A DNA stretch of 16,229 nucleotides from SW-9-67-25 sp964623735 (GCA_964623735.1 CAZUVE010000054.1:1-16229); one strand, 5' to 3'; counted from the stretch's first letter, positions 1 through 7,319 are shown. Made by a program: numbers and translations. The notes: a model not told the origin generated them from the letters alone.

Positions 1-2
1 GG

Positions 3-869
3 GCCGTCCAGCTCGGGCTCTTCCTGTCGGTGTTCGCCGGCGTCGGGTTCGTCGCCCTCGCCCACTGGCTGGCGCTCGTCCTGCCGCCGATGCCGCTACG
101 TGACGAGGCCGCAGCCGACCAGACGACGCTCGAACCACCGGACCGGACGCGGCTCGCCCTGCTAGGCGGGATGGGCGCTGTCGGCGTCGGGAGCGGCGCG
201 CTGTTCTCGACGTCCATCCTCGACCAGCTCTCGTACGACGACGCGGCCTACGGGGCGGCAACGTGGATGCGCGACTACGCCGGGGATCGCGGCTGGACCT
301 ACCCCCAAAACTACGTCCTCTCGGGATGGGGTCGGGCCCGGATGTACAACTACTTCGTCAGCGGAGAGTCGCGGTCGTACTCATATGCCCGGAGCAACTA
401 CGGGGACTTCATCTTCAGCAGCGACGAGGCGGGGTGGTACGAACAGTTCGAGGGCCGTGTCGGGTTCGTCGTCACCCGGAGTGAAGTCCGCGCCGGCACG
501 TTCCGCATACAGGCACGCCTGCACGACCGCTACGGCAGCGCGAGCAGCACTGCCGACGGCCTCGGCCACTTCCGCGCGATGTGGGAGAGCGCCGACGGCT
601 CCGAGAAGGTGTTCACGGTCGTGCCCGGCGCCACGGTGACCGGGGAGGCCGATCCCGACACAGAGATCACGCTCTCGACGACGATCACGCTGGCTGGCAC
701 GGGCAGGACTGTCGAGTACCGCCGGCGCGCTGAAACTGATTCCCGGGGGCAGTTTTCGGTCGTCCTCGCCCACCCCGGCGAGTACGACGTTGCCGATGGC
801 CGTGCAACGGTGGTCGTCGACGAGGCGGCCGTCCGCGATGGTGCCGAACGGACGTTACAATTTTCATAG
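3..869 (+). CDS. C-terminal part of an STT3/AglB-like membrane glycosyltransferase (partial)
   Basis: The reading frame is already open at the left edge, so this is the 3' part of a longer gene; a GTG at 30 is internal rather than a likely start. The visible protein begins with a hydrophobic span (AVQLGLFLSVFAGVGFVALA), then a second span near LLGGMGAVGVGSGALF, followed by a large hydrophilic, probably extracellular domain. That domain has many Tyr, Ser and Trp residues (NYVLSGWGRARMYNYF, WYEQF) and ends in a beta-rich module (VFTVVPGATVTGEAD to HPGEYDVADGRATV) like carboxypeptidase-regulatory folds. This arrangement resembles C-termini of haloarchaeal STT3/AglB-like or other multispan surface glycosyltransferases. 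The catalytic N-terminal part lies outside the window, so the assignment is an inference. The TAG stop may lie within the first bases of a degraded repeat element (867-956). Confidence 0.6.
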   Translation, partial: AVQLGLFLSVFAGVGFVALAHWLALVLPPMPLRDEAAADQTTLEPPDRTRLALLGGMGAVGVGSGALFSTSILDQLSYDDAAYGAATWMRDYAGDRGWTYPQNYVLSGWGRARMYNYFVSGESRSYSYARSNYGDFIFSSDEAGWYEQFEGRVGFVVTRSEVRAGTFRIQARLHDRYGSASSTADGLGHFRAMWESADGSEKVFTVVPGATVTGEADPDTEITLSTTITLAGTGRTVEYRRRAETDSRGQFSVVLAHPGEYDVADGRATVVVDEAAVRDGAERTLQFS

Positions 870-956
870 TTCAGCTCTTGCGAGGCGGCGTCACAGTCCT
901 CACGGAGTATGGTTCCACGAGTAGCGACACTGCTCACGCGCACAGAGCCGACAGTA
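867..956. repeat. Degraded family-2 palindromic element
   Basis: The right half is clear: CACTGCTCACGCGC is followed by the 11-bp terminal repeat AGCCGACAGTA (946-956), matching the copies at 3836-3908 and 13106-13183. It is followed by TGA (957-959). The left end is decayed: TAGTTCAGCT (867-876), preceded by TCA (864-866), is the best candidate partner. If so, the TAG stop of the upstream gene is part of the element. The left boundary is uncertain. Confidence 0.5.
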
Positions 957-1009
957 TGACCCGCCGTGGCGAAAGAGACAGACGACGATGACCACCACCC
1001 CGGGTCTCA

Positions 1010-1089
1010 TCCGGAGTGGTGTGACTGTTTCACGGTGTGAACGCACACTGTCGTGCGGTCGATCCGGCACTGCCGGACAGTAATCTGCG
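1010..1089. repeat. Family-1 palindromic element (80-bp core)
   Basis: It aligns without gaps, over 80 positions, with the copy at 2112-2191. Shared blocks are GACTGTTT, CGTGCGGTC, ATCCGGCA and ACAG-AAT. TCA stands on both sides (1007-1009 and 1090-1092), like a 3-bp target duplication. The right-hand TCA is the complement of the TGA stop codon of the HD hydrolase gene. The outer arms have diverged more than in the other copies. Confidence 0.65.
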
Positions 1090-1971
1090 TCAGAGTTCGA
1101 TACGCTCGATGATTCGGTTGTTGTCGTCGCAGCCATTGATCGCGACGACGCGAAACAGGTCCTCCAGTCCCGACTCACGGAGTTTCGCCTTCAGAAGGGT
1201 ATCGACCTGATAGACGCCCGCGGCATTGTGCATCTCGATCTCGACGAGAACGGGGACGTTGTTACCCTCCATGAGCGTGACGCGCTCGATTGCCTGGCTC
1301 GAGACGGTATCGATGCCGCGCCTCCCCTTGGCGTACGGGAGACGGGAGCGTCCCTGCTCCATATCAAGCGCGTCCGCAATGCGGAGGACACCGGCCTCTC
1401 GCGTGAGTGGGGTCTCCTCGGAGTGGTGACAGAGGATGGCGTGGAGCACCTCGCCTTTCACCCGGACGGCGTCTGCCGTGTCGTAAAATTCCGGCAGTAC
1501 CTCCTCCAGCACGTTCGCTGCGAGAGGCACGGAGTAGTAGGCGTGCCGGTGGCGGTGAACGACGTGGCCGATATCGTGGAGCGTCGCGGCAAGGGCGATG
1601 ATGACCGACTCGTCCGCTTCGTCGAGACCCTGTTCCCTGGCGCCGTTGAACGCTATTCCGTGCCGCTTGAGCAGGTCATAGAGGTGCAACGCCCTGTTCC
1701 GAACGATACTGACGTGGACCGCGCCGTGGTCGTTGTACTGTTTCCTGATTGCAGGGTTGACGTTCTGAGCCTCCAGATACGCCTGGATTCTCTCGTCGCT
1801 CGTGACATACTGTAGCACCTGATTGACCCGGTGGTCGGGGAACGCGTGGGCGTCCGCAGGGTCGTACGGTTCCACGCCCTCGTGTGAGCGAACCCGCTCG
1901 GAACCTCTGTGGTTGGTCTGTTCGTCACCGCACTCCTCGTCGGGCCGGTGGTGATGTGTGGTCGAACTCAT
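1090..1971 (-). CDS. HD domain metal-dependent phosphohydrolase
   Basis: HD-superfamily enzymes hydrolyse phosphoester bonds, often of nucleotides, using metals held by conserved His and Asp; the substrate here is unknown. The HD core is visible: a His pair near residues 82 and 86 (NDHGAVHVSIV), the diagnostic LHDIGHVVHRHRHAY with His-Asp at about 132-133, and LCHHSEETPL near 181-190. The C-terminal part (VPVLVEIEMHNAAGVYQVD, then the LLKAKL segment) resembles haloarchaeal members of the family. I chose the ATG at 1971 (MSSTTHHH). An ATG at 2055 in frame would add 28 residues, but that extension is basic, unlike the acidic rest, and lies inside an inverted-repeat element (2015-2092). The true start could be still later, because the first 45 residues look unstructured. 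The gene is convergent with the membrane protein at 3-869. Its TGA stop is directly adjacent to a family-1 element. Confidence 0.8.
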   Translation of the reverse strand: MSSTTHHHRPDEECGDEQTNHRGSERVRSHEGVEPYDPADAHAFPDHRVNQVLQYVTSDERIQAYLEAQNVNPAIRKQYNDHGAVHVSIVRNRALHLYDLLKRHGIAFNGAREQGLDEADESVIIALAATLHDIGHVVHRHRHAYYSVPLAANVLEEVLPEFYDTADAVRVKGEVLHAILCHHSEETPLTREAGVLRIADALDMEQGRSRLPYAKGRRGIDTVSSQAIERVTLMEGNNVPVLVEIEMHNAAGVYQVDTLLKAKLRESGLEDLFRVVAINGCDDNNRIIERIEL

Positions 1972-2014
1972 CTTCCACACGGTGCGTGGCCGTGTATCAT
2001 CCTCACTCCGATGG

Positions 2015-2092
2015 CTGAATACTCCGATTCGCTCTTTTGCTGGGACTCGACTCATTCAGACTTCTCGACGAGGGACACATCGGAGTATTCAG
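2015..2092. repeat. 78-bp element bounded by a perfect 14-bp inverted repeat (family 3)
   Basis: CTGAATACTCCGAT at 2015-2028 is the exact reverse complement of ATCGGAGTATTCAG at 2079-2092. A third copy of the same 14-mer stands alone at 3793-3806. Both places are upstream of minus-strand genes (HD hydrolase and purine permease). It could be another MITE-like element or a paired operator. An alternative HD hydrolase start (2055) falls inside it. A family-2-like end, AGCCGACAG, follows at 2098-2106. Confidence 0.6.
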
Positions 2093-2111
2093 TTGCAAGC
2101 CGACAGCCTCA

Positions 2112-2191
2112 TACGGATTTTTGTAACTGTTTACTGGTACGACCGCACGACTGCGTGCGGTCAATCCGGCAATGACTTACAGCAATCCGTA
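2112..2191. repeat. Family-1 palindromic element (80-bp core), best-preserved hairpin
   Basis: The core starts TACGGATT and ends AATCCGTA, with matching inner blocks TTGTAA and TTACAG. The centre is a perfect 9-bp hairpin, GACCGCACG-ACTG-CGTGCGGTC (2141-2162). TCA flanks both ends (2109-2111 and 2192-2194). The reverse complement agrees with the copy at 13348-13427 at about three quarters of positions without gaps. It lies between the start of the HD hydrolase and the stop of the purine permease. Confidence 0.8.
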
Positions 2192-2218
2192 TCAGAAGGG
2201 AATCCGTGGAGAGATCCA

Positions 2219-3607
2219 TCACGCGTCGAAGCCTCCTGTTCTGACAGCAACATAGGAGACCAGTACGAAAGCGAGTAGCCATTGAACCGGATGAGTGTCG
2301 CTGACTCGCCCTTGGGCCGTCTTGACAATCGGGTACGTGATGACGCCGGCAGCAATACCCCACGCGATCGAATACGTCAGCGGCATCGCGACGATCGTCA
2401 TTCCGGCCGGGAACGCGTGAGCCAGATCGTCCCAGACCACTTCGACGACGTTCTGCATCATCAACAGTCCGACAACGACAAGCGCAATGTGCGACGCGTG
2501 CACCGGGACGGCGGCCGCGACGGGCACGAACAGAAGTGACGTCAAAAACAGGGTCCCGACGACCGCCGCTGTCAACCCGGTCCGACCGCCCTCCTCGACA
2601 CCGACCACGCTCTCGACGAACGTCGTCACGGTCGAGGTACCGAGTATCCCTCCGACGATCGACCCGAGTGCGTCGGCCAACAGCGGTTCGTCCGCGTCGG
2701 GAACGTTCCCGTCCGCGTCGAGAAATCCGGCAACCTGTGAGACGCCAGTCAGCGTTCCGGCGGTATCGAAGAAATCGATAATAAAGAACGAAAAGACGAT
2801 CAGGGAGAACGTGAGTCCCTCCAGGTTCTGCAGTCCACCGATGAAGGCTCCGGCAAGCGGCGTGATATCGTACTGTGCAGCAGGCAGTGACTTCGAAACG
2901 AGGGTGCCTCGTTCGACGAACCCCGCGAGTGTCATGCCCCAGCTGAGCATCGTCGTCAGAACGATCCCGAACGCGATCGCTCCGGGGACGCCGCGGGTAT
3001 AGAGGGCCATAGTGAACAACAGTCCAACGATGGACACCAGTGCAACTGGATCGCTGGCGACGTTTCCGAGACTGACGAGCGTCGACGCGTCGTCGGTGAT
3101 GACGTTCATCGCCTGTAACCCGATGAGGATGAGGAACAGACCGATCCCGACGCTGATCGAGAGTTTGACCGGCCTGGGAAAGAGTTCCATGATGTACTCC
3201 TGGACTCCCAGAAGAGTGAGGACGGCAAACACGACGCCTTCGACGACGACCGCGGCGAGTGCCGTCTGCCACGGAATCCCCATCGCACCCACGACAGTGA
3301 AGGCAAAAAACGCGTTGATACCCAGGCCCGGCGCGAGTCCGAACGGACGGTTGGCGTAGAGGGCCACGAGTGCGGTTCCAGCCACCGTCGAGAGGATCGT
3401 TACGACAGCCAGCATTTGTTGCACTTCGCCAGTTGTGTAGCCAGCGAGGGCGATTCCCGGTTTGTCCGACGTGGCTGCCAGGATGGTCGGATTCACCACC
3501 ACGATGTACGACATCGCGAGAAACGTCGTGACGCCGGCAACGAGTTCTGTCTGGACATCGGTGTCGTGTTCGTCCAGTTCGAATCGCGATTTGATGGACT
3601 CGATCAT
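2219..3607 (-). CDS. NCS2-type purine/xanthine permease (AzgA/PbuG group)
   Basis: This is a multispan membrane permease that should import nucleobases such as adenine, guanine or hypoxanthine with protons or cations. The family signature is strong: an N-terminal acidic stretch (FELDEHDTDVQTEL), then AGVTTFLAMSYIVVVNPTIL, GLAPGLGINAFFAF, the ion/substrate segment FFIIDFFDTAGTLTGVSQVAG, and the LGTSTVTTFVESVVGVEEGG block followed by RTGLTAAVVG. The length (462 residues) is normal for the COG2252 group. I chose the ATG at 3607 because it matches the usual family start (MIESIKSRFELDEH) and has a TATA-like CGATACGA about 27 bp upstream. An in-frame ATG at 3664 would add 19 residues. Both flanks are intergenic mosaics of palindromic elements. 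The exact base transported cannot be told from sequence. Confidence 0.87.
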   Translation of the reverse strand: MIESIKSRFELDEHDTDVQTELVAGVTTFLAMSYIVVVNPTILAATSDKPGIALAGYTTGEVQQMLAVVTILSTVAGTALVALYANRPFGLAPGLGINAFFAFTVVGAMGIPWQTALAAVVVEGVVFAVLTLLGVQEYIMELFPRPVKLSISVGIGLFLILIGLQAMNVITDDASTLVSLGNVASDPVALVSIVGLLFTMALYTRGVPGAIAFGIVLTTMLSWGMTLAGFVERGTLVSKSLPAAQYDITPLAGAFIGGLQNLEGLTFSLIVFSFFIIDFFDTAGTLTGVSQVAGFLDADGNVPDADEPLLADALGSIVGGILGTSTVTTFVESVVGVEEGGRTGLTAAVVGTLFLTSLLFVPVAAAVPVHASHIALVVVGLLMMQNVVEVVWDDLAHAFPAGMTIVAMPLTYSIAWGIAAGVITYPIVKTAQGRVSDTHPVQWLLAFVLVSYVAVRTGGFDA

Positions 3608-3696
3608 CGTGTCACTCGCTGTGAGTCGAATCGTATCGGCAGACGGCAGTTCCGTCGCGTGCATGCGAGCACAACTGGTCGGCGCGTGCCGTCACC

Positions 3697-3756
3697 TGAT
3701 TTTCACTGCTGTTCTGGCCGGACCGCCAGTGGTACACGGTCACACTCATATTCCAT
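3697..3756. repeat. Family-1 remnant with internal deletion
   Basis: TGA (3697-3699) is followed by sequence alignable with the copy at 3969-4044: CTGCTGT, then GCCGGA, then CCGC. It then jumps to GGTACACGGTCACAC, which corresponds to GGTACACAGTTAC of the full copy. The central hairpin of roughly 18 bp is missing and the right end is blurred. The boundaries are approximate. Confidence 0.4.
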
Positions 3757-3792
3757 TCAATGGACAAGTGCGAGTGACACTAACTGGGATAT

Positions 3793-3806
3793 CTGAATAC
3801 TCCGAT
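3793..3806. repeat. Solo copy of the family-3 14-mer CTGAATACTCCGAT
   Basis: Identical to 2015-2028 and to the reverse complement of 2079-2092. No partner arm is visible nearby. It lies 30 bp from a family-2 element. Confidence 0.6.
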
Positions 3807-3835
3807 CGTCCCCCTCCGAGCATGCTAGATACTGA

Positions 3836-3908
3836 CACTGTCGGCTATACCGATGAAGCTATCCGGCACCCAGGGGTGACACTGCTCACGCGCTCACAGC
3901 CGACAGTA
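3836..3908. repeat. Family-2 palindromic element (73-bp core)
   Basis: The terminal repeats are ACTGTCGGCT (3837-3846) and AGCCGACAGT (3898-3907). The interior CACTGCTCACGCGC and GGGGTG match the reverse complement of 13106-13183 along most of the length. It is preceded by TGA (3833-3835) and followed by CGA (3909-3911), consistent with a decayed TSA duplication. Confidence 0.75.
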
Positions 3909-3968
3909 CGAGAACGCGTAGAGCGGGGACCTTCCAGGCGGGAGCGCGAAATGCGGGAGTCCCGTTCA

Positions 3969-4044
3969 TACTGATTGCTGTAAGTCATTGCCGGATCCAC
4001 CGCACGACAGCGTTCGTCCTGGTACACAGTTACGGCAATCACTA
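3969..4044. repeat. Family-1 palindromic element (76-bp core)
   Basis: The left arm TGATTGCTGTAA mirrors the right arm TTACGGCAATCA with one mismatch. The interior GTCATTGCCGGATC-ACCGCACGA matches the copies at 13348-13427 and 2112-2191 (reverse complement). About 4 bp are missing near the centre relative to the 80-bp copies. It is preceded by TCA and followed by CGA. It ends 14 bp before the EamA transporter stop codon. Confidence 0.75.
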
Positions 4045-4058
4045 CGAGTCGGTGGCCG

Positions 4059-4985
4059 TCAGTCGGCGGGGGCGGACCGGGACCGTGCCGTCACGACGAT
4101 GCCGGCGATGACGACGGCGCCGCCGCCGATTGTCAGCGCGCCGGGAATCTCGGCGAGGACGACCGCGGCCAGAACCGCGCTCGCGACGGGTTCGCCCACC
4201 AGCGAGACGCTCACCACGCTCGATTCCACGTATTCGAGCGCCCAGTTGATGAGCGTGTGTCCGAGGATCCCCGGCCCGAGGGCCATCCCGAGAAAGAGCA
4301 CCCACTCGCGGGACGGGTAGCCCAGAAGCGGCGCGCCCTGGCCGAGCGCGACCGCCAGCAGGCCGACCGCCGAGACGGCGTAGACGACCAGCACGTACGG
4401 GACGACCGAGACGCGCTGGCGGATCGACCGGCCCGCGAGCACGTACGCCGCGGCGGCGACCGCGCCGGCCACGGCGAGGGCGTTGCCCACCACCGGGTCG
4501 GGGGCGCTGGTCATCCCGAGCAACCCCTCGGCGGACATCGTCGCCACGCCGGCCATCGCGACCAGGATGCCACCGACCGTCTTGCGGGTGATCCGCTCGC
4601 TCAACAGCAGGGCCGCCCCGGCCGCGACAAACAGCGGCTGGGTCTGGACGAGTGTCACCGACGCCGCGACGGTCGTCAGGTTGACACTGACGAACCAGGT
4701 CGCGAAGTGGACGGCCAGGGCCAGCCCCGCGCCGACGGCCGCGAGGATATCCCGTCGGGCGACGCCGGCCAGTTCCGCCCGCGCGCCGCGGGCCAGCGGG
4801 AGCAACAGCAGCGTCGTGAACGTCACGCGGTAGAAGGCCATCACCGACTCGGGCGCGGTACTGAGCCGGATGAGGATGGCGCTCGTGCTCGCGGCCAGCA
4901 CCGCCACCCCGACCGCGACGAGCGCGACCCGGCGCTGTCCGAACCGCGACACGGCCCGGCCTGCGAGACGCGCCCGTACCGACAC
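4059..4985 (-). CDS. EamA-family (drug/metabolite) transporter
   Basis: This is a predicted ten-span inner-membrane exporter of the DMT superfamily, made of two tandem EamA repeats. The first repeat starts with LVAVGVAVLAASTSAILIRL and includes the typical FYRVTFTTLLLLPLA and HFATWFVSVNLTTVAASVTL, with LLLSERITRKTVGGILVAMA closing it. The second starts near VVGNALAVAGAVAAAAYVLA and ends with VVLAEIPGALTIGGGAVVIA, the usual E-x-P near the last helices. At 308 residues it is of normal length. The start is a GTG at 4985, supported by an AT-rich box (ATTTAG, about 5009-5014) 25-28 bp upstream, as for a leaderless transcript. It lies 71 bp downstream of the aminotransferase on the same strand. Substrates of this family vary widely and export of amino acids is only a guess from that neighbour. 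Confidence 0.85.
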   Translation of the reverse strand: MSVRARLAGRAVSRFGQRRVALVAVGVAVLAASTSAILIRLSTAPESVMAFYRVTFTTLLLLPLARGARAELAGVARRDILAAVGAGLALAVHFATWFVSVNLTTVAASVTLVQTQPLFVAAGAALLLSERITRKTVGGILVAMAGVATMSAEGLLGMTSAPDPVVGNALAVAGAVAAAAYVLAGRSIRQRVSVVPYVLVVYAVSAVGLLAVALGQGAPLLGYPSREWVLFLGMALGPGILGHTLINWALEYVESSVVSVSLVGEPVASAVLAAVVLAEIPGALTIGGGAVVIAGIVVTARSRSAPAD

Positions 4986-5056
4986 ACTGGACTGGTAGTC
5001 CCCGCGCTTCTAAATCCCGCCGATCCGTTGCCGGACGCGTGAGGCCCGACACGCAC

Positions 5057-5995
5057 TCACACGCGGTCGAACCAGCTCTCGTACTCGGCCGGCGCCTCCT
5101 CGACCACCTGGAAGAAGCGCGTCTGGATCTCGTCGGTGACCGGGCCCTTCGTGCCCGTGCCGATCTGGTTGTCGTCGACCGAGCGGATGGGTGTCACCTC
5201 CGCGGCGGTGCCGGTGAAGAACAGTTCGTCCGCGGTGTACAGTTCCCCGCGGGAGACCGTCGCGCCGTCGTGGACCGTGTAGCCGAGGTCCTCGGCGATC
5301 GTGATGACCGACCGGCGGGTGATCCCGTCGAGGATGGATTCGGCCAGGCCGGGCGTGTAGAGTTCGCCGTCGCGGACCAGAAACAGGTTCTCGCCCGGTC
5401 CCTCGGCGACGTTGCCCTCCTTGTTGAGGACGATCGCCTCGACGTAGCCGTTTTCCCGCGCCTCCAGGCTGGCGAGTACGCTGTTGACGTACGGGCCCGT
5501 GGTCTTTGCGTTCGTGGGGATCTGGCTGGAGGCGTACTTGCGCCACGAGGAGATGGCGACGTCGACGCCCTCCTCTAAGGCCTCCTCGCCGAGGTAGGCA
5601 CCCCACGGCCAGACGGCAATCGCGACCTGGACGGGCGCGTCGGCGGGGTTGAGCCCCAGCGGGCCGTAGCCGTAGAAGGCGATCGGGCGGATGTAACACG
5701 ACTCCAGCCCCTCCCGGCGGATGAGTTCCACCGTCGCCTCGGTCAGTTCGCCGGGCTCGAAGGGAATCTCCATGTCGTAGGGTTTGGCGGAGTCGTACAG
5801 ACGGTCGAGGTGTTCCTCCCAGCGGAAGATGGCCGGCCCGTCGGCGGTGTCGTAACACCGGACGCCCTCGAAGACGCCCGTCCCGTAGTGGAGCGCGTGC
5901 GAGAGGACGTGGATCCGTGCGTCCTCGAAGTCGACGAACTCGCCGTCGAGCCAGACGGTGTCGACGCCCTCGAACATCTCCGGGCGGTCGCTCAC
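5057..5995 (-). CDS. ilvE: Branched-chain amino acid aminotransferase (class IV, PLP)
   Basis: The enzyme moves amino groups between glutamate and the 2-oxoacids of valine, leucine and isoleucine, the last step of their synthesis, in the cytoplasm. Fold-type IV signatures are clear: WLDGEFVDFEDARIHVLSHA and YGTGVFEGVRCY at the N-terminus, and SSWRKYASSQIPTNAKTTGP, in which the Lys of TNAK aligns with the PLP lysine of E. coli IlvE. These are followed by the cofactor signature EGPGENLFLV, LDGITRRSVI and FFTGTAAEVTPIRSVD near the C-terminus. Start choice: GTG at 5995 (SDRPEMFEG) has a GGTGGT purine stretch 4 nt upstream; a GTG at 6004 and an ATG at 5977 are alternatives. A TATA-like CTTAAC lies near 6077-6083, so this message probably has a leader. 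Length is normal (about 312 residues). Confidence 0.92.
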   Translation of the reverse strand: MSDRPEMFEGVDTVWLDGEFVDFEDARIHVLSHALHYGTGVFEGVRCYDTADGPAIFRWEEHLDRLYDSAKPYDMEIPFEPGELTEATVELIRREGLESCYIRPIAFYGYGPLGLNPADAPVQVAIAVWPWGAYLGEEALEEGVDVAISSWRKYASSQIPTNAKTTGPYVNSVLASLEARENGYVEAIVLNKEGNVAEGPGENLFLVRDGELYTPGLAESILDGITRRSVITIAEDLGYTVHDGATVSRGELYTADELFFTGTAAEVTPIRSVDDNQIGTGTKGPVTDEIQTRFFQVVEEAPAEYESWFDRV

Positions 5996-6152
5996 GGCGA
6001 CCACCGCCCGGGACTGTACTGTGTGTGAGTTCCGTCAGCCTCGTCGAGTCCCATACCCGACAATCCGCGGCCACGGTTAAGAGTGTTGACGGTTCCGACC
6101 GGGCGATGGTCGCCCACAGCCGACTCCTGGCGATAATCGCGACCCCTCGTGA

Positions 6153-6204
6153 TCCTGTCGGCTCTGCGCGCGTGAACAGTGTCGGCACCCCGGCGCGGAG
6201 GCTG
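6153..6204. repeat. Truncated family-2 palindromic element
   Basis: The left part, CTGTCGGCTCTGCGCGCGTG then AACAGTGTCGGCACCCCGG, matches the left two thirds of 13106-13183 almost base for base. The right terminal repeat is missing. TGA flanks both sides (6150-6152 and 6205-6207), and the TCA directly after (6208-6210) is the complement of the small ORF's TGA stop. Confidence 0.6.
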
Positions 6205-6207
6205 TGA

Positions 6208-6363
6208 TCAGTCGTTGCGGGACTCCTGGCCCTCTCGGATTTCCGCCCACATCATCCTGCGATGCCACTTCATCTGGTGCAGGTGCATCTTGTAGCGGAT
6301 CCACACCACGACGAGGGCGGTGAGCGCGAACGCTACGAACGTGGGTGTAAAATCAGGGGTCAT
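6208..6363 (-). CDS. Small single-span membrane protein, 51 residues, unknown function
   Basis: The reading frame encodes 51 residues starting MTPDFTPTFVAFALTALVVV and ending GQESRND. One clear hydrophobic segment (residues about 8-22) is followed by a Met/His/Trp/Arg-rich amphipathic stretch (KMHLHQMKWHRRMMWAEIRE) that would lie in the cytoplasm. A good Shine-Dalgarno-like GGAGGGTGA lies about 9 nt before the ATG, which supports translation. I do not recognise a family. Met and His could suggest metal binding, but they could equally be membrane-interface residues. The stop codon directly abuts a truncated family-2 repeat. Confidence 0.6.
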   Translation of the reverse strand: MTPDFTPTFVAFALTALVVVWIRYKMHLHQMKWHRRMMWAEIREGQESRND

Positions 6364-6644
6364 ACTCTCTCACGTCACCCTCCCCGGTCGGGGTGATCCG
6401 CGCGGCGTTCCGCGCCTCGAGGTCGTCGGCTTCTCGTCCATCGCCCCCGACTTCTCACTTCCCGTGTAAAAGAACGGTCTCGCGATTCTCACTGGTGATA
6501 AACGACTTCCACACGACCGGACGCCGTGGACCACAGTTGCACGGAGGCTCCGCCGGAAACGGCACTCCTCGTTCACGACCCAGGGGTCGTGGACGTCTGC
6601 GAGGTCGGGATTCGACCACCACACCGAAGAAGCCGAAAGACGAC
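6364..6644. other. 281-bp gene-free gap with several perfect hairpins; possible structured RNA
   Basis: No reading frame here has convincing haloarchaeal coding character. Four compact inverted repeats are clustered: CGGAG/CTCCG (6542-6552), GCCG-GAAA-CGGC (6552-6563, a GNRA-type loop on the plus strand), CACGACCC-AG-GGGTCGTG (6574-6591) and GGTCG-GGATT-CGACC (6603-6617). A TATA-like TTTATC reads on the minus strand near 6498-6503 and TAAAAG on the plus strand near 6466-6471. The right end of the gap is the 3' flank of ribB. It could be an untranslated-region structure, a small RNA or chance. Confidence 0.35.
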
Positions 6645-7319
6645 CTATTCGAACCGTTCGACGATACTCGCCCCTTCGACGTAGGGGATGTCGTGGCGGT
6701 CGGCGTAGGCACGCGCCGCGGCCGGCGGGAGCGCGCCGCCGGTCTCGTCGTCGAGCATCTCACAGACCACCGCCGCCGGGGGCAGGCCCGCGGCCACGGC
6801 CAGCGCGACGGCCATCTCGGTGTGGCCCTGCCGGTCGGCGAGCAACCCCGGCGCGGCCCGCAGGAGGTGGACGTGCCCGGGGGCGTGGAAGGTGGTCGCG
6901 AAGTCCGTCCCTCCGGGATCGGCCGCGGCGTCGGCCAGCGCCTGGATCGTCAGCGAGCGGTCCTCGTCGGTGATGCCCGTGCGGGTGTCGCGGTGGTTGA
7001 CCGTCAGCGAGAACGACGACCGGTCGCCGTAGGCGAGTTCGTCGTCGTGTGCGGCGGGGTGCTCGAGGATCTCCCGCACGTACGGCAACCCGAAGGCGTC
7101 GGCGACGTCCGCCGACAGCGCCAGGCAGATCAGGCCGCCGGCGTCGTTGCGCATGTGCGCGACGGCCCCGGGTGTGACCGCGCCGGCGGGATAGACGATG
7201 TCGGTCTCGCCCTCGCGGTCGGCGGCGTCGTGGACACAGACCGGCTGCCCGCGCCGGAGGGCGTCGACGGCCGACTCCACGCGGCCCGCCGTCAGGGGCG
7301 CGTCACCGCTTTTCGACAT
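6645..7319 (-). CDS. ribB: 3,4-dihydroxy-2-butanone 4-phosphate synthase
   Basis: It converts ribulose 5-phosphate to dihydroxybutanone phosphate plus formate, supplying the four-carbon unit of riboflavin. The motifs follow the family in order: DAADREGETDIVYPA (acidic metal-binding loop, corresponding to the bacterial RENE region), AHMRNDAGGLICLAL, NHRDTRTGITDEDRSLTI, FHAPGHVHLLRAAPGLLADR then QGHTEMAVALA, and the C-terminal VVCEMLDDETGG. At 224 residues it is a stand-alone archaeal-type enzyme without a cyclohydrolase II domain. I chose the ATG at 7319 because a strong GAGGTGA stands 6 nt upstream; the in-frame GTG at 7325 touches that site directly. The start overlaps the end of rbkR by 17 bp, so the two are almost certainly one operon with coupled translation. 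Confidence 0.92.
   Translation of the reverse strand: MSKSGDAPLTAGRVESAVDALRRGQPVCVHDAADREGETDIVYPAGAVTPGAVAHMRNDAGGLICLALSADVADAFGLPYVREILEHPAAHDDELAYGDRSSFSLTVNHRDTRTGITDEDRSLTIQALADAAADPGGTDFATTFHAPGHVHLLRAAPGLLADRQGHTEMAVALAVAAGLPPAAVVCEMLDDETGGALPPAAARAYADRHDIPYVEGASIVERFE

Larger units (their letters stand above)
3608..4058. other. Intergenic mosaic of short palindromic elements
   Basis: No convincing gene lies between the purine permease start and the EamA gene stop. Most of the space is repeats: a family-1 remnant (about 3697-3756), a small palindrome TCCATTCAATGGA (3752-3764), a lone 14-mer of family 3 (3793-3806), a family-2 element (3836-3908) and a family-1 element (3969-4044). 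The permease promoter must lie at the left end. Confidence 0.6.

Noticed and set aside
1972..2055. N-terminal extension of the HD hydrolase to the ATG at 2055
   Set aside because: The extension is basic, lies in the 14-bp inverted-repeat element and lacks family resemblance.
2109..3272. 387-residue minus-strand reading frame inside the purine permease
   Set aside because: It is extremely Arg-rich and lies in another frame of a gene with clear family motifs; it is a high-GC shadow.
1007..4044. CRISPR-like repeats
   Set aside because: The repeated units are palindromic, irregularly spaced over kilobases, in both orientations and interrupted by genes.
5010..6188. 392-residue minus-strand frame over the aminotransferase
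   Set aside because: Arg/Gly-rich shadow of ilvE in a different frame.
6595..6625. tRNA-like T-arm (GGTCGGGATTCGACC)
   Set aside because: The loop and stem lengths do not fit a T-arm, and no anticodon or acceptor arms can be built around it on either strand.
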